Numbered from the stretch's first letter, positions 44,503 through 54,900 are shown. The stretch: 64,000 nt of DNA from Leclercia sp. S52 (GCF_039727615.1 NZ_CP152474.1:1798001-1862000), one strand, 5' to 3'. The notes: generated by a model from the letters alone, not told the origin. Numbers and translations are program-made.

Positions 44503-45308
44503 ACTGACGCGCGACACGCTGCTGTCGCGCTTTTTCCCGCAGTATCGCCTTGTCGCGCCGCAGACCCACACCGGGTTGAGCGGCGCGAGTTGCATTATTG
44601 AGCATGCCGGGCGGCGGCTGGTGCTGCGGCAGTATCACGCCGCGCTGGCCACGCCAGCGCATTTTCGCCGCCAGTACCATGCGCTACGCCATCTTCCCGC
44701 CGACATTGCTCCCCAGCCGCATTTTTACAGTCCTGGCTGGATAGCGGTCGATTATCTGCCCGGTGAGATCAAAACCAGGTTACCCGCCGCACCCGCGCTG
44801 GCTGCGATGCTGTATCATCTGCATCGACAGCCCCGATTTGGCTGGCGCATCACTCTGGCTCCGCTGCTGGAGCAGTACTGGCTGCAGGCCTCGCCCTCCC
44901 GGCGCACACCCCTATGGCTGCGATGGCATAAGCGGCTGCAAAAACGGGGGGGAGCCGCGCCCGCTGCGCCTGGTGCCGCTGCATATGGACGTTCATGCGG
45001 GTAATATTGTGCATACCACGAATGGCGTCCGGCTGCTGGACTGGGAATATGCCGGCGACGGCGACGTTGCGCTGGAGCTGGCCAGCGTCTGGACAGAGAG
45101 TGACGCCGAGCGTCAGCAGCTGCTCGCCGCCTACGGCGAGATGGCTCAGCTTGAAATGTCCCGGCTGCAACGACAGGTGAAACGCTGGCGCCCCTGGGTG
45201 CTGATGCTGATGGCAGGCTGGTTTGAGCTGCGCTGGCAACAATCACAAGACAAACAATTTATTGCGCTGGCCGATGAAATCTGGCGCCAGTTAGAAACAA
45301 CAGAATAA
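44483..45308 (+). pseudogene. thiK: Thiamine kinase ThiK, frame broken by one extra G
   Basis: ThiK phosphorylates thiamine to thiamine monophosphate (salvage). It belongs to the choline kinase/APH-like fold. GTG at 44483, overlapping lpoB, is the likely start ([20 protein letters not shown]). Seven G at 44946-44952 shift the frame after [11 protein letters not shown]; the next frame continues [18 protein letters not shown] and [16 protein letters not shown], the Brenner and DxD-like catalytic motifs. Removing one G gives 274 residues, the E. coli length. It is probably an error in the sequence. Confidence 0.87.
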
Positions 45309-45319
45309 GAGAGGTTCGT

Positions 45320-46345
45320 GTGGGTCCGGTCATGTTGGATGTGGAAGGTTATGAGCTGGATGCGGAGGAGCGCGAAATTCTGGCGCATCCGCTGGTGGGT
45401 GGCCTGATCCTGTTTACGCGCAATTATCACGATCCGGCGCAGCTACGGGAGCTGGTGCGCCAGATCCGCGAGGCTTCGCATCACCGTCTGGTGGTGGCGG
45501 TGGATCAGGAAGGCGGCCGCGTGCAGCGTTTTCGCGACGGCTTTACCCGTCTGCCTGCAGCCCAGTCGTTTGCGGCGTTGCTCGGCCTGGAAGAGGGCGG
45601 CAAACTGGCGCAGGAGGCCGGCTGGCTGATGGCCAGCGAGATGATCGCCATGGACATTGATATCAGCTTCGCCCCGGTGCTGGACGTGGGCCATATCAGC
45701 GCCGCTATCGGCGAGCGTGCGTACCACGAAGATCCACAGAAAGCGCTGCAGGTGGCGACCCGCTTTATCGACGGGATGCACGAGGCCGGCATGAAAACCA
45801 CCGGCAAACATTTCCCGGGCCATGGCGCCGTGACGGCGGACTCCCATAAAGAGACTCCGCGCGACCCGCGTCCGCAGGCGGAGATCCGCGCCCGGGATAT
45901 GTCGATTTTCAAATCGCTCATCACCGACAACAAGCTCGACGCCATCATGCCTGCGCATGTGATCTACACCGATGTCGATCCGCGTCCGGCCAGCGGCTCG
46001 CCGCACTGGCTGAAAACCGTCCTGCGTCAGGAGCTGGGCTTTAACGGCGTGATTTTCTCGGACGATTTGTCGATGGAAGGGGCGGCGATCATGGGCAGCT
46101 ACGCAGAACGCGGTCAGGCATCGCTGGACGCGGGTTGCGATATGATCCTGGTCTGCAATAATCGTAAAGGCGCGGTCAGCGTGTTAGATAACCTGTCGCC
46201 GATCAAGGCTGAACGTGTTACACAATTGTATCATAAAGGTTCTTTTAGCCGTCAGGAGCTGCGGGATACAGCACGCTGGAAAACCATGAATGCGCAGCTT
46301 GAAGCGCTTCATGAGCGCTGGCAAGCGCATAAAGCGGGGCAGTAA
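45320..46345 (+). CDS. nagZ: Beta-N-acetylhexosaminidase NagZ
   Basis: NagZ removes N-acetylglucosamine from anhydromuropeptides in the cytosol during peptidoglycan recycling; its product sets AmpR-controlled AmpC induction. GH3 family: KHFPGHG at 163-169 and the catalytic loop histidine in DSHKETP (H176), with the nucleophile aspartate in [10 protein letters not shown]. The start is GTG at 45320; 341 residues, as in E. coli. Confidence 0.96.
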   Translation: MGPVMLDVEGYELDAEEREILAHPLVGGLILFTRNYHDPAQLRELVRQIREASHHRLVVAVDQEGGRVQRFRDGFTRLPAAQSFAALLGLEEGGKLAQEAGWLMASEMIAMDIDISFAPVLDVGHISAAIGERAYHEDPQKALQVATRFIDGMHEAGMKTTGKHFPGHGAVTADSHKETPRDPRPQAEIRARDMSIFKSLITDNKLDAIMPAHVIYTDVDPRPASGSPHWLKTVLRQELGFNGVIFSDDLSMEGAAIMGSYAERGQASLDAGCDMILVCNNRKGAVSVLDNLSPIKAERVTQLYHKGSFSRQELRDTARWKTMNAQLEALHERWQAHKAGQ

Positions 46346-46379
46346 CCCCTCCTGGCAAGCGTAGTGTGGCGAGGATACG

Positions 46380-46922
46380 ATGATCATCTATTTGCACGGT
46401 TTTGATTCGAACAGTCCCGGTAATCATGAGAAAGTACTGCAGCTGCAGTTTATCGATCCGGATGTGCGGCTGATTAGCTATAGCACGCGTCATCCGAAGC
46501 ATGATATGCAGCATTTGCTGAAAGAAGTGGACAAAATGCTGCAGCTGAACGTCGATGAGCGTCCGTTGATCTGCGGCGTCGGCCTCGGCGGATACTGGGC
46601 GGAGCGCATTGGCTTCCTGTGCGATATTCGCCAGGTGGTCTTCAACCCTAACCTGTTCCCGAACGAGAACATGGAAGGCAAGATCGATCGGCCGGAAGAG
46701 TACGTCGATATCGCCACCAAGTGCGTGAGCAACTTTCGCGAGAAGAACCGCGATCGCTGTCTGGTGATCCTCTCCCGCAACGACGAGGCGCTGAACAGCC
46801 CGCGCGCCGCAGAGTTGCTGCACCACTACTATGAAATTGTCTGGGATGAAGAGCAGACGCATAAGTTCAAGAATATCGCCCCCCATCTGCAGCGCATCAA
46901 AGCGTTCAAGACTTTAGGTTAA
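46380..46922 (+). CDS. ycfP: YcfP family alpha/beta hydrolase-fold protein
   Basis: This 180-residue protein belongs to the YqiA/YcfP esterase-like family. IYLHGFDSN near the N-terminus is the HG motif, and [10 protein letters not shown] replaces the usual GxSxGG nucleophile elbow: glycine sits between G and L where esterases have serine, so catalytic activity is doubtful. It follows nagZ by 34 bases and a strong terminator ends the unit. Function is unknown. Confidence 0.93.
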   Translation: MIIYLHGFDSNSPGNHEKVLQLQFIDPDVRLISYSTRHPKHDMQHLLKEVDKMLQLNVDERPLICGVGLGGYWAERIGFLCDIRQVVFNPNLFPNENMEGKIDRPEEYVDIATKCVSNFREKNRDRCLVILSRNDEALNSPRAAELLHHYYEIVWDEEQTHKFKNIAPHLQRIKAFKTLG

Positions 46923-46937
46923 TTCCTGATTTCACCC

Positions 46938-46977
46938 AGAGCCCGGCCACCTTAAGTGAGCCGGGCTCTCTTTTTGC
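46938..46977 (+). terminator. ycfP terminator
   Basis: AGAGCCCGGC with GCCGGGCTCT forms a ten-base-pair stem, followed by CTTTTTG. It ends the hinT-ycfP operon. Confidence 0.88.
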
Positions 46978-47007
46978 TAAGCTTGTGTAAATTTCAGGCG
47001 GCAAAAC

Positions 47008-47021
47008 TTGATGCATATCAA
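47008..47021 (+). promoter_or_regulatory. FNR box upstream of ndh
   Basis: TTGATGCATATCAA matches the FNR consensus TTGAT-N4-ATCAA perfectly. FNR represses ndh in E. coli when oxygen is absent. The second FNR site known in E. coli was not identified with confidence. Confidence 0.85.
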
Positions 47022-47155
47022 TTTTGGTATGACCAATGCACCGAACATGTTATTCTCATGTCCGTTGAATGGTTTCAGTGCTGTAACCTGTTGTTAACTA
47101 AAGGTTATTTTCATAACTTTTAGTTAACAATTGGTTAATAATTTAGGGGGTCACG

Positions 47156-48460
47156 TTGACTACGCCATTGAAAAAGATAGTGATTGTGGGTGGTGGTGCC
47201 GGCGGTCTGGAGCTGGCGACGCAGCTGGGGAAGAAGCTTGGGCGCGGTAAAAAAGCCAAAGTTACGCTCGTCGATCGCAATCACAGCCACCTGTGGAAAC
47301 CGCTGCTGCACGAAGTGGCGACCGGTTCTCTGGATGAGGGCGTTGACGCGCTGAGCTATCTGGCGCATGCGCGCAATCACGGCTTCCAGTTCCAGCTGGG
47401 CTCGGTGATGGATATCAACCGTGAAAGCAAAACCATTACCCTGGCCGAGCTGCGCGATGAGAAGGGCGAACTGCTGGTGCCGGAGCGCAAGCTGGCGTAT
47501 GACACGCTGGTGATGGCGCTGGGCAGCACCTCCAACGACTTCAACACCCCGGGCGTGAAAGAGAACTGCATCTTCCTCGACAACCCGCATCAGGCGCGTC
47601 GTTTCCATCAGGAGATGCTGAACCTGTTCCTGAAGTATTCCAATAACCTCGGCGCAAGCGGCAAGGTGAACATCGCCATCGTTGGCGGCGGCGCGACCGG
47701 CGTTGAGCTCTCTGCAGAGCTGCACAATGCGGTGAAACAGCTGCACAGCTACGGCTATAAAGGGCTCACTAACGAGGCGTTGAACGTCACCCTGGTGGAA
47801 GCGGGCGAGCGTATTCTGCCTGCGCTGCCGCCGCGTATCTCTGGTGCAGCCCACAGCGAGCTGACCAAGATGGGCGTGCGCGTGCTGACCCAAACCATGG
47901 TGACCAGCGCCGATGAGCATGGCCTGAACACCAAAGATGGCGAACACATCAAAGCCGATCTGATGGTCTGGGCGGCGGGCATCAAAGCGCCTGATTTCAT
48001 GAAAGAGATCGGCGGTCTGGAAACCAACCGCATTAACCAGCTGGTAGTGGAGCCGACGTTGCAAACCACCCGCGACCCGGACATTTACGCTATTGGCGAC
48101 TGTGCCTCCTGTGCTCGCCCGGAAGGCGGTTTTGTGCCACCGCGCGCTCAGGCCGCTCACCAGATGGCCAGCCTGGCGCTGCATAACATTCTGGCGCAGG
48201 CAAAAGGCAAAACCCTGAAGAACTACGTCTATAAAGACCACGGTTCCCTGGTGTCGCTCTCTAACTTCTCCACCGTCGGCAGCCTGATGGGTAACCTGAT
48301 GCGCGGCTCGATGATGGTAGAAGGGCGCATCGCGCGCTTCGTCTATATCTCGCTGTACCGTATGCACCAGGTTGCGCTGCACGGTTACTTCAAAACCGGG
48401 CTGATGATGCTGGTGGGCAGCATCAACCGCGTGATCCGACCGCGACTGAAACTGCACTAA
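47156..48460 (+). CDS. ndh: NADH dehydrogenase II (type 2 NADH:quinone oxidoreductase)
   Basis: Ndh oxidises NADH and reduces quinone without pumping protons; it is the main aerobic alternative to complex I. Two nucleotide-binding loops are clear: GGGAGG at 12-17 (FAD) and GGGATGVE near 180 (NADH). The C-terminal amphipathic region binds the membrane. The start is TTG at 47156, as in E. coli, after AGGGGG. Length is 434 residues. Confidence 0.97.
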   Translation: MTTPLKKIVIVGGGAGGLELATQLGKKLGRGKKAKVTLVDRNHSHLWKPLLHEVATGSLDEGVDALSYLAHARNHGFQFQLGSVMDINRESKTITLAELRDEKGELLVPERKLAYDTLVMALGSTSNDFNTPGVKENCIFLDNPHQARRFHQEMLNLFLKYSNNLGASGKVNIAIVGGGATGVELSAELHNAVKQLHSYGYKGLTNEALNVTLVEAGERILPALPPRISGAAHSELTKMGVRVLTQTMVTSADEHGLNTKDGEHIKADLMVWAAGIKAPDFMKEIGGLETNRINQLVVEPTLQTTRDPDIYAIGDCASCARPEGGFVPPRAQAAHQMASLALHNILAQAKGKTLKNYVYKDHGSLVSLSNFSTVGSLMGNLMRGSMMVEGRIARFVYISLYRMHQVALHGYFKTGLMMLVGSINRVIRPRLKLH

Positions 48461-48467
48461 ATCCCTT

Positions 48468-48500
48468 GCCCCTCCGCACTGGCCGGAGGGGCTTTTTTTA
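48468..48500 (+). terminator. ndh terminator
   Basis: GCCCCTCCG-CACTGG-CCGGAGGGGC is followed by seven T. Confidence 0.92.
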
Positions 48501-48658
48501 GCATATCACACTGCTAATTACCCCTCACAGGCCTAAGAGTTCTCCTAATCACGCTGTTTTCCCGCTTCTTCCCACATTTTTGCTCCCTTATCTGATTTGC
48601 TAATGACCCGCTTTGGTTGCAGAATTGTTACCAATAGCAATAAAAAGGAGGTTGTCCC

Positions 48659-49198
48659 ATGAATAAATCCATGGTGGCAGGTATAGGGATTGGCGTGGTT
48701 GCCGCGTTAGGCGTGGCGGCAGTTGCCAGTCTTAATGTCTTTGAACGTGGCCCACAATATGCGCAGGTCGTTTCGGCGACACCGATTAAAGAGACGGTAA
48801 AAACCCCGCGCCAGGAGTGCCGCAACGTGACGGTGACGCATCGTCGTCCGGTGCAGGATGAAAACCGCATTGCCGGTTCCGTGCTGGGTGCGGTGGCGGG
48901 CGGCGTGATTGGTCACCAGTTTGGTGGCGGACGCGGTAAAGATGTCGCAACGGTCGTGGGCGCGCTTGGCGGCGGTTATGCCGGCAACCAGGCTCAGGGA
49001 GCCCTGCAGGAGCGCGACACCTACACCACGACGCAGCAGCGTTGTAAGACGGTGTATGACAAATCAGAAAAGATGCTCGGCTACGATGTAACCTACAAAA
49101 TTGGCGATCAGCAGGGCAAGATCCGCATGGATAAAGATCCCGGCACGCAAATTCCGCTTAACGGTGATGGTCAGCTGGTACTGAATAACAAAGCATAA
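48659..49198 (+). CDS. ycfJ: Glycine zipper 2TM domain protein YcfJ
   Basis: This is a 179-residue predicted membrane-associated protein. An N-terminal hydrophobic helix (GIGIGVVAALGVAAVASLNVF) is followed by a glycine-zipper region GSVLGAVAGGVIGHQFGGGRGKDVATVVGALGGGYAGN, typical of the Rick_17kDa-like family. CRNVTVTHRR and QQRCKTVYDK carry paired cysteines. In E. coli it is linked to biofilm and Rcs/copper-related regulation, with no defined biochemical role. A GGAGG site precedes the ATG. Confidence 0.93.
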   Translation: MNKSMVAGIGIGVVAALGVAAVASLNVFERGPQYAQVVSATPIKETVKTPRQECRNVTVTHRRPVQDENRIAGSVLGAVAGGVIGHQFGGGRGKDVATVVGALGGGYAGNQAQGALQERDTYTTTQQRCKTVYDKSEKMLGYDVTYKIGDQQGKIRMDKDPGTQIPLNGDGQLVLNNKA

Positions 49199-49218
49199 AA
49201 AAATCTGTTCTCTGCATT

Positions 49219-49255
49219 TAGCTCCCCATTCGCTCAGGCTGGGGAGCTTTTTTTT
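49219..49255 (+). terminator. ycfJ terminator
   Basis: AGCTCCCCA...TGGGGAGCT is followed by eight T, about 20 bases after the ycfJ stop. Confidence 0.9.
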
Positions 49256-49259
49256 GTCC

Positions 49260-49312
49260 ATAAAAAAAGACCTTAACGCCTGCGGGAATTGCCGCGGCAA
49301 TAAGGCCTTTCT
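49260..49312 (-). terminator. Terminator of the small membrane-protein gene
   Basis: Read leftward, GGCCTTA pairs with TAAGGTC (one G-U pair), followed by seven T. The intervening 30 bases hold a nested TTGCCGCGGCAA palindrome. The match with the stop of the small gene at 49338 supports that gene being real. Confidence 0.6.
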
Positions 49313-49337
49313 TAGGGATACAGCAGGGTACCAGTGG

Positions 49338-49493
49338 TTACAGGTCAAATTCGTGATACTGGCGCAGCAACATAAATCCTGTTATCAGTACGGAAAGAAA
49401 AGCAAATAAAACTGACCCACCACATAAGACCCAGAGACCGAATAACAATGTAATGACTATTAACACCTTAAAAAATGGTAATAGCAAAATCAT
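49338..49493 (-). CDS. Unrecognised small membrane protein (51 residues)
   Basis: I do not recognise this protein. ATG at 49491-49493 is preceded by AGAAGGAGAATAAA, a strong Shine-Dalgarno at good spacing. The protein reads MILLLPFFKVLIVITLLFG and on, with two likely membrane helices (about residues 8-24 and 27-43) joined at a GG turn, and a charged tail RQYHEFDL that is probably cytoplasmic. A longer in-frame start at 49574 would add 27 polar residues but has a weaker site. Codon use and base content are more AT-rich than the neighbours. It lies between ycfJ and comR, where E. coli K-12 has no such gene in my memory. The downstream terminator supports expression. Confidence 0.6.
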   Translation of the reverse strand: MILLLPFFKVLIVITLLFGLWVLCGGSVLFAFLSVLITGFMLLRQYHEFDL

Positions 49494-49680
49494 TTTATTC
49501 TCCTTCTGAATGTGAATAGCCAGAACAGCTCCGTTATGACCCATGCGCCTAATCATTAGCACATCAATAATCACCCGTTAAGGATAGCAAGCGGCAGAGA
49601 TACGGTGATAGATTTTACCTATCTTTAAACGGATTTGTCTGAAAGTGGGGCAGGAGCAGGGCGGCAGGCCGCCCTGCAGA

Positions 49681-50316
49681 TCAGGCTTTCAGGAGTTCAG
49701 GCCACAGGCGCAGGGTGATCTGCGTGATGGTCTGGAGTTTTTCCAGGCTGGCACCTTCCCGGGCGCTGATGGACATCCCCTGCAATATGCAGCTCAGATA
49801 CTGGGCCAGTTTGTGCGGATCGCAGTGGGCGGGGATCTCGTCGCGCAGCTGGCGCTGCTGTAAAAATCGGCACAGCGTCTCTTCCTGCATCGCGTGGCGA
49901 GACTTGACCGTATGGGCAATCTCTTCTGACGACGCCGCCAGCGTCGCTGACGTGTTAATCATAAAACAGCCCGCGGGCGTATCTTTGCTGGTAAAGCAGG
50001 TCGCCACCGCGGTGAAGTAGTCCCTCAGGGCGTCTTCGACACGCTTTTCCTCACAGAACAGTTGCGCTTCATGGCGAGCGGCGAAACGGCTGATATAGCG
50101 ATCCAGCACCGCACGGAACAGCCCCTCTTTATTGGTAAATTCTGCATACAGCGTAGGTGCTTTGGCTCCCGTCGCAGCGACGAGGTCGGCCAGCGATGTT
50201 GCTTCATACCCATGCTGCCAGAACAGCGTCATGGCCTTATCCAGCGCCGCTTCCCTGTCGAACACTTTTGGTCGGCCACGGCTTTTCTTCGCGCAACTCG
50301 TGTCATCGGTTGTCAT
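49681..50316 (-). CDS. comR: TetR family copper-responsive repressor ComR
   Basis: ComR represses bhsA (comC) in E. coli and is relieved by copper, though the sensing mechanism is not clear. The TetR helix-turn-helix occupies about residues 20-65 (ALDKAMTLFWQHGYEATSLADLVAATGAKAPTLYAEFTNKEGLF). The ligand domain fills the rest of the 211 residues, ending LWPELLKA. The N-terminus MTTDDTSCAKKSRGRPKVFDRE matches E. coli. It is divergent from bhsA, with probable operators in between. Confidence 0.94.
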   Translation of the reverse strand: MTTDDTSCAKKSRGRPKVFDREAALDKAMTLFWQHGYEATSLADLVAATGAKAPTLYAEFTNKEGLFRAVLDRYISRFAARHEAQLFCEEKRVEDALRDYFTAVATCFTSKDTPAGCFMINTSATLAASSEEIAHTVKSRHAMQEETLCRFLQQRQLRDEIPAHCDPHKLAQYLSCILQGMSISAREGASLEKLQTITQITLRLWPELLKA

Positions 50317-50444
50317 GAGCCGTTGTACCTCAGTTGGTTTGTTGAATGACCATTATAAAAATAATCCCTTCTTGCAGCCAGCGCTGAATTCATAAAATTA
50401 ATTTCATCATATCAATATGAATTTAAACGCTTTTAATTTTATTT

Positions 50445-50456
50445 TAACGATCGTTA
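50445..50456. promoter_or_regulatory. Palindrome, probable ComR operator 1
   Basis: TAACGATCGTTA is a perfect 12-base palindrome in the comR/bhsA gap. A very similar copy lies 56 bases further on. TetR-family repressors bind this kind of site. Confidence 0.6.
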
Positions 50457-50471
50457 TAAAAATAATTTGAC

Positions 50472-50487
50472 CGTGATGCAGATCACA
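50472..50487. promoter_or_regulatory. CRP-like site between the two palindromes
   Basis: CGTGA-TGCAGA-TCACA matches the CRP consensus TGTGA-N6-TCACA at nine of ten conserved positions. It lies midway between the two AACGATCGTT-like palindromes, suggesting cAMP control of bhsA and/or comR. Confidence 0.6.
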
Positions 50488-50500
50488 TTTATCATTTAGT

Positions 50501-50512
50501 TATCGATCGTTA
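50501..50512. promoter_or_regulatory. Near-palindrome, probable ComR operator 2
   Basis: TATCGATCGTTA differs from the first palindrome (TAACGATCGTTA) at one base. It lies 46 bases upstream of the bhsA ATG, within the likely core promoter, where bound repressor would block transcription. Confidence 0.55.
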
Positions 50513-50557
50513 AGTTAATGCTTGCGACCTCCCCAACACTTGCATAAGGTTCATAAC

Positions 50558-50816
50558 ATGAAAAACGTAAAAACACTGATCGCCGCTGCCGTACTAAGCT
50601 CACTCTCTTTTACCAGCTTCGCCGCTGTGCAGGTCCAGTCTACCCCTGCAGATCAACAAAAAAGTGGGTACCATCTCTGCTAACGCCGGGACTAACCTGG
50701 GCTCACTGGAAAGCCAGTTAGCACAAAAAGCGGATGAAATGGGTGCTAAATCTTACCGTATCACCTCCGTTACCGGCCCGAACAATCTGCACGGTACTGC
50801 GGTGATCTACAAATAA
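50558..50816 (+). pseudogene. bhsA: Multiple stress resistance protein BhsA, frame broken by one extra A
   Basis: BhsA (YcfR/ComC) is a small outer-membrane/periplasmic protein of the DUF1471 family; in E. coli it lowers copper permeability and affects biofilm and stress resistance. The signal peptide MKNVKTLIAAAVLSSLSFTSFA is clear. Six A at 50658-50663 break the frame after STPADQQ; the next frame continues KVGTISANAGTNLGSLESQLAQKADEMGAKSYRITSVTGPNNLHGTAVIYK. Removing one A gives 85 residues, the E. coli length. The gap between comR and bhsA carries probable operators. It is most likely a sequencing error. Confidence 0.87.
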
Positions 50817-50845
50817 GCATGGCTTAACCCTCATTAATGCCACTG

Positions 50846-50881
50846 CGAAAAAAACGCCCTGCAAATGCAGGGCGTTTTTTT
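50846..50881. terminator. Bidirectional terminator between bhsA and ldtC
   Basis: AACGCCCTGC-AAAT-GCAGGGCGTT is flanked by A residues and seven T, between the convergent genes. It serves both strands. Confidence 0.92.
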
Positions 50882-51833
50882 ATAGCGCCTGAGTTTCCGG
50901 ATGTCGGGTCACATCCACCGGCATCCCCGAGCGCGCTTCCATCGCACGCTCCATTACCCTTTCGTCTGAGCTGGCTTTGAAACCCTGCTGGGCGGCATTC
51001 AACACAATTGGCAGGGTCTGAGGATCGTCATTCAGCTGCTTCGACAGCGGTTGATGCACCTCCACCAGCCGCACGCCGCCAGGCTCTTCTGACACCTTGA
51101 TCGGCGTATTCATGATATTCACTTTGGTGCCAGGCTGGATGACGCGGAAAAGCGTCTCGATGTCATTATCCCGCAGGCGAATGCAGCCGGAACTCACGCG
51201 CATGCCAATACCGAAATCGGCGTTGGTACCGTGCAGCAGATAGACACCACCGTAGGCCGCAAGGCGGATCGCATGATGCCCCATTGGGTTTTCCGGCCCG
51301 GCAGGCACGACCGCAGGCAGATCGATGCCCTGGGCTTTATAGCGAGCGCGGATATTAGCGGTCGGGGTCCAGGTGGGGTTGGCGCGTTTGTCCGACACCG
51401 TGGTCACCATGGTTGGCGTCAGGGTGTCGCCCCCCAGCTGGCCAATGCCGATCGGGTAGACCGTAACCTCATTTTTACCCGGCGGGTAATAGTAGAGACG
51501 CAGTTCGGCAAGGTTAATCACAATACCTTCCCGTGGCGCATCGGGGAGCAGGGTCTGCAGCGGGATGGTCAGCACACTGCCTGCGCGGGGTACATAAGGG
51601 TCCACGCCGGGGTTAGCCTGCAGCAGCGCCAGAAAGCCGACGTTATATTTTTTGGCAATCGCTTCCAGCGAGCCGCCGTCATTTTCCACCACATGAAAGC
51701 GGTTCTCGCCCACAAGACGGCTACCCGCCGGGGGCAGGGGCCAGGTATTGGCCTGTGCGGGCAGGGCAAGCGCCAGGGTCGAGAGCAGCGCAACTACCGA
51801 TATCCAACGGGTAAAACGCGAAGTCGTCATCAT
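50880..51833 (-). CDS. ldtC: L,D-transpeptidase LdtC
   Basis: LdtC links Braun lipoprotein to peptidoglycan by L,D-transpeptidation in the periplasm. A signal peptide ends near ALPAQA (about residue 28). A LysM-like segment (about 44-91) is followed by the YkuD domain with HGTNADFG and SGCIRL, catalytic cysteine C217 of 317 residues. Tandem ATG codons near 51833 make the exact start uncertain by a codon; no strong ribosome-binding site is seen. An in-frame codon at 51851 is less likely. Confidence 0.93.
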   Translation of the reverse strand: MMTTSRFTRWISVVALLSTLALALPAQANTWPLPPAGSRLVGENRFHVVENDGGSLEAIAKKYNVGFLALLQANPGVDPYVPRAGSVLTIPLQTLLPDAPREGIVINLAELRLYYYPPGKNEVTVYPIGIGQLGGDTLTPTMVTTVSDKRANPTWTPTANIRARYKAQGIDLPAVVPAGPENPMGHHAIRLAAYGGVYLLHGTNADFGIGMRVSSGCIRLRDNDIETLFRVIQPGTKVNIMNTPIKVSEEPGGVRLVEVHQPLSKQLNDDPQTLPIVLNAAQQGFKASSDERVMERAMEARSGMPVDVTRHPETQAL

Positions 51834-51987
51834 CACCAGAATCCATAGCAATAAAGATTATTAATATTTGAAAGTTAATTGATAATTATGGCGAATGGAC
51901 GTGTCGGGAAATCCAGGCGGATTGCAAAGAGTTGTAAATTGCACGGGGAAATGAGGCCGGGCGATGGCAGGATCGCCCGGCAAGGGG

Positions 51988-54900
51988 TCAGGCGACGGCG
52001 TTCTCTTCCAGCTGGCGCATAAAGTTGCGCACCCACTCCATGCGGATTTTTCGTTCCGCCAGATCCTGAGTGAATTTCAGACGCGTCGGGCCGTCCAGGC
52101 GGTAGTGCTGAGGCTGCTTCTGCAGCAGGCCAATCAGCCACATCGGGTCGACATGGTTCTTCTCGGCAAACTCAATCATGCCGCCTTTGTCATTCCCCTC
52201 CAGCTTGCGGATCCCCAGCTTCTGCGCCTGCTGGCGTAAGCGGGCGATATCCAGCAGGTTGCGCGCCGCATCCGGCAATAAACCAAAGCGGTCAATCAGC
52301 TCCACTTTGATTTCATCCAGACTGGCTTCGTCTTTGGCGCTGGCAATGCGTTTATAGAACGACAGACGGGTATTCACGTCCGGGATAAAGTCATCCGGCA
52401 GCAGGGCCGGCATCCGCAGTTCCACCTCCGTTTGCTGGCTGGTGAGATCTTCCAGCGACGGCTCGCGCCCTGCCTTCAGGGCATCGACGGCGTTTTCCAG
52501 CAGCTCCATATACAGCTGGAACCCGATGGTCTCCATCGATCCGCTCTGATCTTCACCCAGCAGCTCGCCCGCGCCGCGGATCTCGAGGTCGTGAGTCGCC
52601 AGCGCAAAGCCGGCACCCAGATCTTCCAGCGAGGCGATGGCTTCGAGACGTTTTTGCGCATCGGTGGTCATCGCTTTCGGATGCGGGGTCATCAGCCAGG
52701 CATAGGCCTGATGGTGGGAACGCCCGACGCGACCGCGCAGCTGGTGAAGCTGGGCCAGGCCGAAGTGATCCGCCCGCTCAATAATGATGGTATTGGCGGT
52801 AGGAATATCGATCCCGGTTTCAATGATGGTGGTGCAGACCAGCACGTTAAACCGCTGGTGGTGGAAGTCGTTCATTACCCGTTCCAGCTCGCGCTCGCGC
52901 ATCTGCCCGTGGCCGATGGCGATCCGCGCCTCGGGCACCAGCTCCGCCAGCCGGTCGGCCGCTTTCTGAATATTCTCCACGTCGTTGTAGAGATAATAGA
53001 CCTGGCCGCCGCGCAGGACTTCACGCAGGATCGCCTCGCGCACCACCAGGTTATCGTATTCACGGACAAAGGTTTTCACCGCCAGACGACGGGCCGGTGG
53101 GGTAGCGATAATCGACAGATCGCGCATGCCGCTCATCGCCATGTTTAACGTACGCGGAATAGGCGTGGCGGTGAGGGTCAGGATATCGACATCGGCGCGC
53201 ATCGCTTTGATCCGCTCTTTGTGGCGCACGCCAAAACGGTGCTCTTCGTCAACGATCAACAGCCCCAGGTCTTTCCACTTCACGTCGCTCTGCAGCAGCT
53301 TGTGGGTGCCGATCAGAATGTCGATTTTGCCCTCGCTGGCCTGCTCCAGGATCTGCGCCTGCTCTTTGGCGCTGCGGAAACGGGACAGCATCTCAATGCG
53401 CACCGGCCAGTTGGCAAAGCGGTCGCGGAAGTTATCGTAGTGCTGCTGGGCCAGCAGGGTCGTCGGTACCAGCACCGCCACCTGCTTGTTGTTCTCGACC
53501 GCGAGGAAGGTGGCGCGCATCGCCACTTCGGTTTTCCCGAAGCCCACGTCGCCGCATACCAGCCGGTCCATCGCCAGCGGCTGACACATGTCGCTGAGCA
53601 CGGCATTGATCGCCTGGGCCTGGTCCGGGGTGGTTTCAAACGGGAAACTGTCGCAGAACAGCTGATACTGCTCTTTGTCGTGCTTAAAGGCGTAGCCGGA
53701 CTTGGCCGCGCGCTGGGCATAGATATCCAGCAGCTCTGCCGCCACGTCGCGTACCTTCTCCGCCGCTTTCTGCCGCGCCCGCGCCCAGGCGTCACCGCCG
53801 AGCTTATGCAGAGGCGCATTCTCTTCCGCGCCGCCCGCGTAGCGGCTAATCAGATGCAGGGAGGAGACCGGCACATAGAGTTTGGCGTCGTTGGCATACA
53901 TCAGCATCAGGTACTCGCCCTTGATGCCGCCTGCTTCGAGGGTGGTCATTCCCGCGTATCGACCCACGCCGTGTTCGAGATGGACAATCGGCTGGCCGGG
54001 GTGCAGCTCCGCCAGGTTGCGGATCAGCGTGTCCGGGTTGATGGTGCGGCGGCTGTCCTGGCGACGGCGCGCTACGCGCTCACCCAGCAGATCGCTTTCG
54101 CAGATCAGCGCCAGATTATTGATCGTATCAATAAAGCCGTGCTCGGCGGCACCAATCATCAGATAGCGCCCGGTGCCGCTGGCCTCGTCCAGACGCAGGA
54201 TCCGCTTCGGCGCCACTTTGATGCGGCTGAGCAGCTCGCCCAGCGCCTCGCGGCGGCCTTCGCTTTCGACCGAGAAGATCACCGGGCCGGTAAAGGCTTC
54301 GAGGAATTTACGCAGGTTATCCAGCGGGGATTTATTCTGCGCCTGCACGGCGAGGTCCGGCAGCGGCTGATACGCCAGATTGGTGTTGGCGGCTTTATCC
54401 GGCAGGTTTTCGGTTTTGAGCTGCATACGCGGCCAGCGTTTCAGCTCGCTGAACAGCTCGTCGGTGCGCAGCCACAGCAGCTCAGGCTCCAGCAGCGGGC
54501 GCATCGGATCCACGCCGCGATTCTCAAAGCGGGCGCGGGTTTCGCTCTCAAAACGGTTGGCGCTGGCCTCGAGATCGCCGGTATTCAGCACCAGGGTATT
54601 GGCCGGGAAGTAGCTGAACAGGGCGGGCAGCGGCTCGCTGAAGAACAGCGGCTGCCAGTATTCGATCCCCGTCGGCAGGGTGCCTTTGCTCACCTGCTGA
54701 TAGATATGCTCGGCGTCGCGCTTGACCTCAAACTTATCGCGCCACTGGCTGCGGAACAGCTCGATGGCGGTTTTGTCGGTCGGAAATTCGTGCGCCGGCA
54801 GCAGGTTGATGGCCTCCACTTCCTCCAGCGTGCGCTGGGTGTCGGCGTCAAACAGGCGCAGGCTGTCGATTTCGTCATCGAAGAAATCCAGGCGATACGG

